From positions 11,488,841 through 11,552,840 of the forward strand of contig CM033116.1 in assembly GCA_019321725.1 (NCBI GenBank): 64,000 bases of DNA. The letters are read 5' to 3'. Below are positions 24,212-35,573 of the stretch, one piece after another. The notes beneath the pieces were generated by a model that saw only the letters and a list, made by a program, of their open reading frames with translations, was not told the origin of the DNA and searched no databases. The stretch's first letter is position 1; each line of letters opens with the position of its first letter. Source of the DNA: Paulownia fortunei. Lineage: Eukaryota > Streptophyta > Magnoliopsida > Lamiales > Paulowniaceae. A program made the position numbers and the translations under genes.

Positions 24212-25369
24212 CTGTAACGTAACACAACCTCTAAAAAACTTAAGAAACCAAAATCAAGCAAGCCACTCCAATGCCACAACTGTGAGAAACATGAGAAAGT
24301 TTATAGCTGTAAAAAGTTTATTTGGCTTGTTTCCGTTCTTTCATTGAAAACAAGCCAAGTTCAAACATAAAGCTCATTTATAAACAGACTGAGCTCCAGC
24401 AAGGTCTAGAAAAGCTCAGTTATTCATGAGTACTACCATATGATATGATTCTAATTAGCATAATGGACAAACAAGTTGCTTTTTATTATGTTTTGGGTAC
24501 AGTATCATTAATATAGCCATGTACGATATAGATTAGCTAACTGAATGGGTCTTTAGTCTTGAAAATTTAAAATATCAAGTGTATTACCAAAACTCTACTC
24601 GATCATATCTCAACTCTCCCTGAGAACTCTCTTCTGAAAGCTTTTATTCCTCTTTCTTTCTATCTCCAGATACGACCAAATTCAGGCTGGAAAAGAGGAG
24701 CTTGTGTATAGGAGAATAAACCAAGATAAATTCAGCCAAAGCTCTATACAAATATGATAAATGAAATAAGACAAGGTCTCCAAATGCACCGAATATTTTA
24801 ATATCCAACAGAAATGCAGTTTGATTCTCCTGTTTTCCACTTTTTATCTTTAGACTCCTTTCCTTGGATTCTCTCTCTTTGGCGTATCTACCTCGTTCCT
24901 ACACTTGAGCACGAAAATCAAAAGAAAGTATCTATCCGTGATTTGTATTTCTTAGGGTCATGCAAGCATTAGCTAGCCCAAGCCCTGCCTATGTTGGGGC
25001 AAGCCGAGGGAGAACAGCCCTCAGGTTAGGGGGGTTCAACAAAACCATCCCAACCGATAGGCCCAACCAAAACTGCACCACAATTGGGGGTTAAAGGTTG
25101 GACGGGGTGGTCTTGGTTTAATTCTGACAAGACTCTTTTTCAATTTGGCTTGGTTTTATATTTATATAGACCGTAACATGTTTATGTATATATATATTAG
25201 CAATAGCTATCATAATATTCAAAAAATATTCTTCACTAATAGTAGAACAATTTAATAGGTCTTATGTTAAAACTAGATCCACAAACAATTTATTGGCCTT
25301 ATATACTAATTGCTTGTTAACGGATAGTCGACAATCCGCCATAGGCCCATAGGGAATACTAGTATTACA
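24212..25369. other. expected upstream FTSH region with no exons found
   Basis: The next upstream FTSH exon (the end of the AAA domain helical region) should precede 24211, but nothing matching it appears before the gap. The stretch near 24960-25140 is GC-richer and looks like a degraded short repeat. This is either a long intron or a misjoined contig end. Confidence 0.5.
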
Positions 25370-25469
25370 NNNNNNNNNNNNNNNNNNNNNNNNNNNNNNN
25401 NNNNNNNNNNNNNNNNNNNNNNNNNNNNNNNNNNNNNNNNNNNNNNNNNNNNNNNNNNNNNNNNNNNNN
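25370..25469. other. assembly gap (100 N)
   Basis: Exactly 100 N, the conventional placeholder for a gap of unknown size. The two sides are unrelated in content (FTSH intron-like DNA versus the Tat retrotransposon), so true distance and adjacency are unknown. Confidence 0.99.
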
Positions 25470-25775
25470 TGGGAAGAATTAGACTGGATTGATGAGAAAA
25501 GGGAGAGGCATACCTTCGGATGGAAGCGTACAAAAGTAGAATTCGAGCTAGGTACTCTTAGAAGGTCAAAATAAGGAATTTTTAGGTCGGGGATTTGGTG
25601 CTACGACGGACAGATGCTTTAAAAGCAAACTAGCAAGTTAGAGGCAAATTGGGAGAGACCTTACAAGATAACTCGGGTGATAGCTCGAGGTGTGTAAGAG
25701 CTAGAAGATGAGAAAAGAAAAAAAATACTGAGACCATGGAATGTTTGCCATTTGAAGAAATTCTATATGTAATCT
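25470..25775 (+). pseudogene. Tat-type integrase C-terminal fragment
   Basis: Conceptual translation gives LEANWERPYKITRVIARGV, then ELEDEKRKKILRPWNVCHL and LKKFYM, the Tat-lineage integrase end (NWEGPY...PRPWN..HLKKYY). At least three stops lie within about 100 codons. The N-terminal side is cut by the gap. Confidence 0.8.
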
Positions 25776-25835
25776 TGAATTTTTCTTGTGAAGTGAAATG
25801 AATTTATCTTGTCTATTGTGAATTGATTTGTACAA

Positions 25836-26110
25836 AATCCTAAGGCAAGGCTAGTTGAACTGGACCTAACTAGGTTTCTTGGAGGGTTCGTAGAGACAGA
25901 CCTCCTTGGGGAATGATTCAAGAAAAAAAATCTTAAGGCAAGGCCAGTTGAATTGGACTTACTTGTATTCCTTGAGGGTTCACAGAGACCGACCTCCTTG
26001 GGGAATGATTCAAGAAAAAAAAATCCTAAGGCAAGGCGAGTTGAACTAGACCTACCTAGGTTCTTTGGAGGGTTCGTAGAAACCGACCTCACTGGGGAAT
26101 GATTTAAGAA
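25836..26110 (+). repeat. tandem repeat, three units of about 85 bp
   Basis: Each unit contains CTAAGGCAAGGC, AGTTGAACTGGACCTA, a GGAGGGTTCGTAGA word, GACCTCCTTGGGGAATGATT and CAAGAAAAAAA. The units differ by a few substitutions. An antisense open frame here (25763-26092) is an artefact of the repeat. Tandem repeats in this 3' region are common in Tat elements. Confidence 0.85.
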
Positions 26111-26315
26111 AAAATTTAAAAAGCCATACCTGCTGAGCTAGATTATCTTTTCATATTTCAGAAGGCAAGAATACATTTGGTAAGACATGTAGCTAGGTTA
26201 TGAAACTTGAGTAAGATATGCATGTTGTATAATTGATATGGAAAATATTACTATGGAAGTTGTAGGTGCTGAAAAAATAAAGTAAAACTGAAGCAATGAA
26301 GGTGAAATAATATTA

Positions 26316-28336
26316 TTATAGATTGTTACAAAAAAGTACATAGCCTATTCTACTCCATAATAAAAAATATTGAGGGGTACTAGAACAACACCCCTCATCA
26401 TCTAGATTCCATGAATGGGAAGAACTGTCATCCTCAACATTGATGGTAGGCTCGAGAGGAAGATCTGGAGGGACAACAAATGTTGGAGAAGAAGGGGATG
26501 AGTGAATAGAGGAATCTCCCAAAACTATGGGTGCAATTGATGGTTGCGAAGGAGCAGCTACGTCAACTGTAGGGGCAAACCTATTATCAAGTGGAGGAAC
26601 ACTTTCGACAGCACGGTCCAAGCTTGGATCTGAACCGGTATACCTAGCTCCTTGACCTTGACCTGAATAAGGCAGTGTGTGAAACCATGGATCAAATAAT
26701 TCAAAGCCCCACAGGTCAAGTGATCAAGGAATTCTGGAGATTGCAGGAAGTTGGCCTTCTCTTGGGCCCACTCGGCTCAACCCTCAAGAACTCCCACAGC
26801 ATGACCTTCAGCTAGGGAGATAGAAGCCTTCTCAATAGCCTTCAACATTTGATTTTCCATGGTGTTCCTATCTTGTTTTTCTTGAGTTAGTTTTTTTCTC
26901 TAGGGAAGCGTGTTTGGCCCGAGCTATCTTAAGATCTACTTCTAATTTACCGGAGAGATTGAGAGCACTGTAACTGTTGTTACAGGTCTTCCACCTATTG
27001 CCTGAGCTCATCTTCCTCCAGAGAAGGTAATCCAGACCGCAGATCGGCCATCAAAGAGCTTAGGTACAATATGGCCTAGAGAAAAAGGGAGGTTAGAAAA
27101 ATTTCCAATTCTTAGAATAAATGAGATGATTTAAGAAGTGAACATTACCTTAGAGGCATGATCTGCAAGATTTTCCACCCTGGTCTCATAATCTATAGAT
27201 CCTAAGATACGCTGATCTACGAAGTTGGATACGCATTGGAGCTACTCGATGCAAAGTTTCCCATCCCGAGTCTCTAATATCGAGCTGCTGGTAAAGAATG
27301 AGGCATTTAAGGAAGTAGGGGTATTAAGACAGGGACGTTGGGAGGGACCAGAGCTACCACCGCCTGTAGAGACTGGGTGTTTTCCTTGGCTTTGGGAGGA
27401 AAAAGATGCAACAACTATAGTAGGAGGTGGGGAAGTAGATGGAGGAGGTGGGGATAAGGTGCGAGTTGTAGGCACACATTGTTGATTCGAAGGTGTGCTA
27501 GTCAGAGGGACTCGGGCCTAACCTTTAGGCTGACCTTAACCTCCAGCGGCTTTCCAGGCCCGGTATGCTGCTATTATGTGAGACTCCATTAGTTGGTCTA
27601 GAAAAAGAGTTACACAGTTAGTATATGACAAAAGAAAAATTATAACAGTTAGTGGGATAAGAAGGTACCTATAAGCCGAGGAAGTGGGATAACTTTGGGG
27701 CTTAGTTGGAAATGATAGGCCAATAATTAGCTAATAACCCTACATAGTAGGGGTTGTGGTTTAATCGGCGAGCTAGTGCTTGAGCGGCCGAGTCCAACTC
27801 GGGCGCGCGACCTTGACGAGGTAAGTCCGTGATCCAATTGGTAGGAAAGTTCCAAGGGTCAGTTAAGGAAATATAAAATTATTTTTTCTTCCAGCCCTTA
27901 AGAGAGCTGGGTTTCCTCTCCAGAAATTTAGCTGCTCCCCGAAAAGTAAAATAGAAGAGGTCTAGTGTAGTAGTTTTGGCATGAAAAAAAGCCCGCCATA
28001 ACTTATGGTTTGGTTCGTATTCGAAGTAGCTAACTACCATCCAGAAACCAACCGTAAGTCGAAAAGAATTAGGAATGAGCTGGATCAGAGGGATACCGAA
28101 ACTCTTAGAGATACGGGATAATAGGTTGGGAATTAAAAACCTAAAACCGAACTCTAGTTGGTTTATAAAGAAAGTCACATAACCAGGAGGTGGGTCGTGA
28201 GGTCTGTCGCGAGGGCGTGGCAGGACTACATTGAATCCTTAGGTATTCCTACATTCTCCCTAAGGTTGGCTAGACTTATCTCAGATAGGGTGGTGGCGTG
28301 AGTCATATAAGTAGGGTGATCAGCCGAATTAGCCAT
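26316..28336 (-). pseudogene. antisense ORF of Tat element (gypsy-type 'Transposase_28'-like protein), broken
   Basis: Read leftward: MANSADHPTYMTHATTLSEI from an ATG at about 28336, a frameshift, then TFFINQLEFGFRF, IPLIQLIPNSFRLTVGFW and FRGAAKFLERKPSSLKGWKK (28178-27879). One TAA interrupts, followed in the same frame by LTDPWNFPTNWITDLPRQG to about 27669. A GT-AG intron (about 27602-27668) leads to DQLMESHIIAAYRAWKAAG and a Pro-rich segment (27475-27242). A second intron (about 27062-27148) leads to an acidic C-terminal part and a Ser/Pro-rich tail (26621-26316). The N-terminal half resembles the Pfam 'putative gypsy type transposon' family found as antisense ORFs in Tat elements; its function is unknown. 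Introns are inferred from splice sites and frame continuity. Confidence 0.7.
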
Positions 28337-28879
28337 CCTAACTTCAGAGGGGTGATGGGTTGATAATTCCAGTACTAATTCATGAATAGAAACTCCAGAA
28401 AGAAAAGAGGGGAAGTAAACGATAGAGGGTCTAGAGATTCAGGAGAGGTGGACATCAAAAAATAAACCAAGTATGTAAAAAGAAAAGGGGAGAAATAAAG
28501 GAATAGCAAAAGACAGAAGACTTACTTGGCTTGTTAGAGGGAGAAAAAAAGAGTTTTCGGGAGAATACAAGGATCGTCGGAGAGCAAAAATTGCAGAAAA
28601 AGAAGAAGGAGAAGAAAGTGAGAGAGGAGGGCCCTTTTATAAGAAGGCGGCGACACTCGAACAGGCAGAGGAAGCTATAGCCGTGGATGAAAAGATAGGG
28701 GCACATGTATGGCTAAGATGAGAATAGTCAGTTGAAAAGACTAAGGCATTAAAGTCTTAGTAATGGGTGCAAAACCCCAAAGGTTGGAATTTGAAAAGAG
28801 GCCTACGTTAGCCCTAATAATCAAGATATTTTTAATACTTTGTCTGCTCTGCAGAGGTTACAGGTCAGACAGAGTAGGG

Positions 28880-29110
28880 GGACTAGCTGATGTGGTATAG
28901 GTCGGGATGGACCTATATAGTTGGTGTGGTGTAGGTCGGGATAGTTGATGTGATATAGGTCGGGATGAACCTGCATAGCTGGAGTGATACAGGTCGGGAT
29001 AGTTGATGTGGTATAGATCATGATGGACCTACATAGCTGGAGTGATACAGGTTGGCATAGTTGATGTGGTATAGGTCAGGATGGATCTGCGCAACTGGTA
29101 TAGATCAGGA
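28880..29110 (+). repeat. imperfect tandem repeats of about 60 bp
   Basis: Units combine GTTGATGTGGTATAGGTCGG, GATGGACCTACATAGCTGG and AGTGATACAGGTCGGGATA words in about four imperfect copies, some shortened. Confidence 0.8.
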
Positions 29111-29388
29111 AGGATTCACGTAGCTCAGATCAGGGGTCAACAGATGCGTTAGCTCAGCACGTGGGCCCTGAGAATAGAATGACCTGTTAAACATTTTGCA
29201 TTTAGCATTGGGAAACTTATCGACCTCCAGGTCGGGCAGGTTCACATGGAAAATTAAGATAAAACGGTTATGATTGGAAAGAGATAGGGAATCTTTTAAA
29301 AGGGTAAATCAGGAAATATAGATATGTGTACAGTAATCCGTTACAACAAATTGAGGTTTGAAATCCCTCTTTTACCTTTGTTTAGCAT

Positions 29389-29397
29389 CTATAAATA
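29389..29397 (+). promoter_or_regulatory. TATA box in the Tat LTR
   Basis: CTATAAATA, followed about 100 bp later by the conserved GACTTGAGCGTC word. This fits the LTR promoter and the start of the R region. Confidence 0.5.
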
Positions 29398-29652
29398 AGG
29401 GAATACATGACATATCACAGGTTACACTTTTTATATCTGAAATACATAGATATCTCTCTCTACTTTTTATCATCTCAAAAGAAATAGTCACTGACTTGAG
29501 CGTCGAAGTTCTTACGTCGGCTCACGCCGGCATCTTGTGCAAGTGATCAAGTCGGAGAGGGAGACCAAAATTTGCAGAGAGTTACTTGTGGTATACCTTC
29601 CTTAATAGGTATGTTACATGCAATACTTCAGAGGATTCTCGTGCATAATTTT

Positions 29653-30358
29653 CTATTTAATGTAAACATCATCTAAACCAATAATAAATTTATCCAAGCA
29701 AGGAATCAATAAATTGACCTCAACACATATACTTAGACGGGATTGATATGCAATTATTTTATCAATTTCCAAAGGCTTACCCACAACAGAAGCTACTGTG
29801 AAAAAAGCCCTCTTGTCAAATAAGTGAATAGGAAGTTCAGAGAATTTAATCCAAAACACAACAGCAGAAGACTCAGTTTTAGGATCAAAAGTAGGTTCCC
29901 AATTAAAAACTATCATTTGAAAACTGTCAAGATAATATATTTGCTTTGTCCAAAATACGATGAAAATCTTCTCCATTAGTAAGCTTAATAAGGACATACT
30001 TGATACTGATGGTGCTAATATCATAAAAACCTGTAAGACCAAGGGAGGCAAACTTACTCCTCAATTTTTTAAAGCTTGGACAACCATATGAGAATTCCCC
30101 AACCAATGAGTATTTGAATGGAATTACAAGCTATTCATTTTGATTCTTGTTGAAGTGGACAGCGGTGACACCTTTGAAGGAAGAAATCGATCCATAACGT
30201 GTATTAGCATCTTTAAAGGATTTTTTCATAGTACGAATTGCATGCACATGGGGTGGTTCCAAAGATCTGAGAACATTAACAAAGGAACGAGAAGAAGGAG
30301 GAACCGCCTGTTTAGAAATAACTGGCAGGGCAAGTGGTTCAGCCATGACTGTATCCAT
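29653..30358 (-). pseudogene. L1-type LINE ORF1 fragment with DUF4283 domain
   Basis: The upstream frame (30358-30131) ends in KGVTAVHFNKNQ and has RSFVNVLRSLEPP. The downstream frame (30051-29653) contains MIVFNWEPTFDPKTESSAVV, FWIKFSELPIHLFDKRAF, VASVVGKPLEIDK and SRLSICVEVNLL. This is the DUF4283 domain found at the N-terminus of plant L1 ORF1 and related proteins. The two frames are offset and no RT or endonuclease follows, so it is a truncated remnant. Confidence 0.75.
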
Positions 30359-30479
30359 CGGTGAAGAGCCAATTGACTATGTGACTTGGGGGTCTGGAGG
30401 TTTCGGAGGGATGGACGTGTTTGGGAGAGAATTTTCCAAATGCAAAAATTGTAAAATTAGTTACCTTGTAACTAATAAA

Positions 30480-32000
30480 AAGACAATATGAATTGCATTT
30501 ATTATTTACATATTGTAAGCAATTTATAATTGCATATAAGTAATAATTGAATAAATATTACCTCAACAGCATAAATTTGTTTGATTCACGGATCAACAGC
30601 TCACCTACAAGCCTCCCAATAATGTCACCACAGTCTTTCTCGCTCCAATAAATACTAGTAGAGCATTCACTAAATTTCTAACTACACCTTAAACCCGTAA
30701 AGATTTCTTAGTTTTTGGTGATACTCCAAGAATAAATGTAGAGAGAATATGGAGAAGAGAGAGAATATTTTTCTGTTAGTTAAAATGCATATCATTGTGA
30801 TATCTTATAGTGGTAGGGAGAGATAACAAAAAAGTTTCTCTCTATCCCTATCATTATTTGAGTCCGATTAGGAGAGGTTTCTAGATAACCATCATCCTTA
30901 TCCAAATAGGACTCTAACTAGTCACAAATATGGATGCAAATAAAAAATGCATCAATATCTCCCACTCATACATATTTGACTCGACTCATTCGAATGACAT
31001 CCACATAATTCTCATCTCACATCCCATCTTTCATATTGGGAATAAGGCATACGATGAAACAACAAAGGAACAAGTGAGGAGAGTTATATTGAGTCATTAC
31101 CTAACTAACATAACTCTACAACTCAAAACTCGCTATGTATTCCAAACTATGTGGTCGCACTAGATCAAGCATCTCTGATCCCTCTATAATGAGTAGAGCA
31201 TGCTTGACTCTCTCTATCTATGTATCTATGCTTATGAATATGTCAAACACATTTTTAACTTAGTCGGCCGGCCAATGAGCCATAGAACAAAAATGCGTTA
31301 CCAGCTTAGCTCTTTCTCGGCCCTCATGTCAATCAGCTTGGTCCTGACATCTTTCTTAGTCACGCTCCGATAGACCGAATCAAACGTGGTCATTGGAAAC
31401 ATGCTAAAGTAGCGTCATCAAACTTACACCTCATGACACGGTCTAGAGTCCCAAAGGATACGTAAAATATATTAAGGGCTCACACAGTGACGAAGTAGGG
31501 ATCCATTCAGTCACTCCACTTATAAGGTAATCTCAAAGCACATGTAGTATGAATACATGCTATGATAGAGCTCCCACTCAATTTGGGCATGCCACGCTCT
31601 TAACATCATACGAATCTTAGTCCAGTCGCTATCTAAGTGCCTGACCTGCGTACCATCATAAGTCACTCTCCAAAGTGTCATGTAGTAGTTCGCACATTTG
31701 GCTATAGACAGGCTTTTATGAAGTTTGGACATACTTCATAATTGATCAAGTATGATCTCATCTTGGCCTCATGCCAAGGCGACTATAAATTAAACTTTAA
31801 CCTTCCTCACTATTCCAAACGTCAAGGCGATCATGTCGCACATTCGCACCCTCCTAATGGTGCGAACATGATCTTTGAGTCTCATCCCACTCGCTGTCAA
31901 AGTACCAGGGTGATTGCCCGTGTGAGTGGGTCAATCTAAGCCTGGTGACATTCATAATAAACTCAGTACACTAACAAATTTAATAAGAAAAAAAATCTCA
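30480..32000 (-). other. non-coding 3' region and possible 3' LTR of copia-A
   Basis: Position (directly downstream of copia-A RNase H on the minus strand) and absence of coding similarity suggest 3' UTR plus LTR. I could not find clear TG...CA ends or a second copy, so the extent is unknown. A short (about 9 bp) GGCCGGCC palindrome lies near 31265. Confidence 0.4.
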
Positions 32001-32705
32001 TTAATCAACAAAGTGTTCATACAGGCCTATAAACTCAAATCCTACGAAGTCCCATACTACTAACATGCCTTTGGAACACATCTCTCCGCAAAGGCTTAGT
32101 AAAAAGATCAGCGACCATATCGCTATTAGGAATATGCCTGAGAACAACTTGACCTTGCGCAATGCTCTCTCGAATGAAGTGATATCTGGTGTCAATATGC
32201 TTAGTCCGCCCATGATACTTGGGTCCTTAGCATATGCTAGTGCAGCTGTATTATCACAATAGACAACAATTACATCATCAACATGCACCGCAATGCGTAG
32301 ACTCTGCAGGAATCTCCTCAACCAAATAGCCTCTTGGACTGCTGATGTACAAGCAACGTACTCGGCCTCCATGGTGGATAAAGAGATACATGGCTGCTTT
32401 TTGCTACACCAAGTGATAGCAGCTCCTCCCAATAAGAATGCATATCCCAATGTGGATTTGCGCTCATCTCTATCCGCTGATCCATCAGCATCACTATATC
32501 CAATTAACTTTAAACTACCTCTATGGTAGCACAAAGCAAGATCATTTGTTCTCTTCAAATATCTAAGTATCCTTTTGACCACGGCCCAATGGTCGTGTCT
32601 AGGATGACTTTGATATCTACTCACCATTCCAACTGCAAAGCATAGGTCTGGTCGAGTACACATCATTGCGTATATCAGACTCCCTACCGCGCTTGCATAT
32701 GGAAC
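32001..32705 (-). pseudogene. copia-A RNase H
   Basis: The frame runs PYASAVGSLIYAMMCTRPDL, then VKRILRYLKRTNDL, LIGYSDADGSADRDERKS, WCSKKQPCISLSTMEAEYVA, QEAIWLRRFL and YCDNTAALAYAKDP. These are the standard Ty1/copia RT end and RNase H motifs, with catalytic Asp and Glu in place. It is intact up to the HI-type end, then frameshifts into GGLSILTPDI. Its 5' neighbour, the RT, is found 8.9 kb away at 41612 because gypsy-2 interrupts it. Confidence 0.95.
32701..32705. repeat. target site duplication of gypsy-2, left copy
   Basis: GGAAC, identical to 41607-41611. On the minus strand it is GTTCC, part of the Val-Pro codons of the copia-A sequence VPYAS, which proves the insertion point. Confidence 0.93.
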
Positions 32706-35573
32706 TGTCACACCCCCATTACTATACAACTATATATATTATAGTATAATTTAACATGATAGAGCCTGTGTGCATGCATTATTATTATTTTTTTCCTGTA
32801 ATATATTAATAAATAATAAACATTTTCCCACTCACAGACTAATATATATACCTGCAGAGGACCTATAACAATCATAATATTTATATACCCGTGTACAGAA
32901 AAGTTATAAAAGTAACACATAGTATAAATCCAAAAACCTAATACAATAGACTATAAAATCAAATAAGTTAACAATCAACCCAACAGGTCGTCATCCATGT
33001 ACACTGATCCTCAGAACCTGTAGGAACTCCAACAGCTTGCCCAATAAGTCCATGGTATCAAGTATCACCAGACTCACCTACAATGCATAAACTATATGAG
33101 CTAACGCTCAGCAAGTAAAGATTATGCATGTCAAAGAATAATCCACAATATCAAGTCATGCATCTCAAAATGCTATGCTCACAATGCAATTTTATGCATC
33201 AAATATTTCTCTCAAAATCATTTTTTCTTGGGCCCCTGACCAACGCTACTATCCCATACACCGGAAAAGAGCTCTGCACATCGCCATAATCCAATGGCCA
33301 ATAATCATAAAAGCATGCAAATCCATGAACACTCATATGCATGCAAATCCATGCACGCGAACCTGCAAATCCATGTATAAAACCATGCAAATCCATGCAT
33401 GCTTCGGTGCACTAGTAGTGGTCAGTAAAATATTTTTCTTTCTCAGAATCATGCCGTGCAATGCACGATTTATCACAATGCTTGTATATGATGTATGCAT
33501 ATGCCAATGCCATGTATGTATGCTCAATGGACATGAATTACAGTAATGCATGCCCTCTGCTACGCACATATGATCAATGGTATTACATATAAATCATACA
33601 TTTACTATGTCTATGCATTGTAGTTGCACATGAATCTTTACTTACCTTTCACTTGGTTGGTGGCTTTGTCTAAATTTGTTTAGTATTCCTCTCCAACCTT
33701 AGATGTAAAATAGCCTGTAATATTACCCAACATCAAGCACCATTCCCAATTTGGCAAGTTGAAAGCACAAAATCTCATACTAGACCTTAAACACCAAGCT
33801 ATAAGCTAACAATCAAGCTTTCACAAACTAGAACCCAATATAGCCCCTCAAATACCTCAATTTCTCATCTTAAATACATGCAAACATCATGTAATTGAAG
33901 TATTATAACTCTAATAGCATGTACCTAATTGTTAACACTCAATAGCAACATGTCTAGGTTGAAACATGCTAAGTGATCAAATGTGGCAGATTCACATTTT
34001 CATATTTTCTTGCTATCAAGTTTAGTTGCATGATAATTTTAACATCCCTAAACATATCCAATCACTCCCAAATTTTTACCACACTTAGATAACATGCATA
34101 TAAATGTAACCATATCAAATAATTGCTAAAAATCATGGATATAGCTTTCCAAGTTCAGCTCTCTTCACGACATACTGAAACAGATTGTTTCCTACCGTGA
34201 CAGTTTTGCACACTTCATGACATTAATGGTTTTGGCACCATTAAGTATATTCAATCACTCCAAAATTTTCACCATACTTATATAACATATATAAGGAGAT
34301 AAATAGGTCATAATATTACCAAAAATAATGGATTTATCTCCCTTAATTCAGTTTCCTTCACAGCACACCAAAACAGATTTTGCTATTTTGGCAGTTTGAG
34401 TGTTTCTCCAATATCATTCTCTATTTCAATTTCCAACTGATAAAACTTCATTCCAATACTCTTAACTCATATATAGTCATTTAAATGGTAATAATTATAG
34501 GTTTTATTCAACATACCATACACTTTTGAAGCCTAAAACACAAGAAAACAGTAAGATGACAGTTTCTGCCACAAGTATTTCCTATTAAGTGTTTGTCATC
34601 AAAAACCCTTTCTTTGTGCACCAAAGTCTAACTAAAAACTTCCTAACACTTTTATAAGAGATATTTAAAGCTTAATAAACAATAAAACCATTCATAATAA
34701 TCTGAAAACTAAAGGCAAAACCGTAGATAAGTGTTACCTATGCAGATTTTGAGGTTAACTTGATGGTAATCACTTCTCCTTTGCTTTTCTTGCTTTTATT
34801 TCAACTTGGAATCAATTTGGATCACTTGGAGACATTAAGGTGTGTGTTTGGAAGATGAAAATGGCTGAAATGAGGGTCTGGTCGTTGCTTAAGGGTGAAG
34901 GGTTGTGGTGTTAGCTTGAGATGTTAGCTTAAGCTTAATAAGAAAGCATGAGGTGGCAAGTAAATGGGAAAATCTGACTTTCTCCCTTATCTTGCAGCCC
35001 TAATCTTGTGTGTCTCACCTATTTTTATTTGGTTGCAACCTATCTTAATCACCATTCATTTCCATAGGTAATTCCTATGTCCGTTCATTCGATCTCCAAA
35101 CCGATTCGCATCCGATTCTTAAAGAATTATCTAGTTTGCATTTCTAAAATCATATGCACATATGGGCCTTGTAATATGACACTTAAATCACATTATATCA
35201 TGTCCAATATCCCAAGTATGCTAATTTACAAATATATACTTTTGAAATAACTTGATCAAATCAAATTAAACCGTATAAGCTTACTAATAACACTTTTAAC
35301 ACTTCCAAAATTATAACCTATATATCCCATCTATATCTAATATTGATCCACCTTATTTTCTTCTTATTTCACTATAAAATCAACTACTTAGATTAGGAAA
35401 TTCAATAACTAATACCGTGCAAGAGCTTCAGAATTAAGTTTAATATTCAAGAATGTCGTATAAAATGCAATAAATTATGCAATGTCAATAGAAATGCAAA
35501 TAGCATATAAAATTAACATGTAATGCATGAATCATATTTGGCTATATGAGTAGTAAGAGGCTCGGGTATCACA
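32706..35573 (-). repeat. gypsy-2 left LTR (2868 bp, minus orientation)
   Basis: On the minus strand it starts TGTGATACCCGAGCC at 35573 and ends GGGTGTGACA at 32706. It is the reverse complement of 38801-41606 over its whole length with few differences. The main indels lie around 33320-33430, in a run of short CATGCAAATCC repeats that is longer here. Confidence 0.93.

Larger units (their letters stand above)
25470..29600 (+). mobile_element. 3' end of a Tat-type Ty3/gypsy element
   Basis: After the gap come the integrase C-terminus (25470-25775, plus strand), a block of 85-bp tandem repeats, a long antisense gene-like ORF (26316-28336), a second tandem block and a probable 3' LTR with a TATA box at 29389. 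A pol on one strand followed by an antisense ORF before the 3' LTR is the known layout of the Tat lineage (Ogre, Retand, Grande and relatives). The 5' part is lost at or beyond the gap. Confidence 0.8.
28750..29600 (+). repeat. probable 3' LTR of the Tat element (boundaries approximate)
   Basis: The stretch follows the antisense ORF and contains a tandem block, a CTATAAATA box and, downstream of it, CACTGACTTGAGCGTCGAAG with a CACGCCGGCATC word, which I recognise from R/U5 regions of Tat-type LTRs. No second copy lies in the window, so neither edge is proven. Confidence 0.5.

Noticed and set aside
24330..24430. Inverted AAGCCAAG/CTTGGCT-like words near 24335-24430
   Set aside because: Too short and imperfect to support a named element; left as intronic or intergenic noise.
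27225..27485. Plus-strand 86-residue frame
   Set aside because: Antisense shadow of the Pro-rich exon of the Tat antisense ORF.
33175..33569. Overlapping His/Cys-rich frames in gypsy-2 LTRs (also 40803-41115)
   Set aside because: Produced by CATGCAAATCC-type repeats; present in both inverted arms and in several frames at once.
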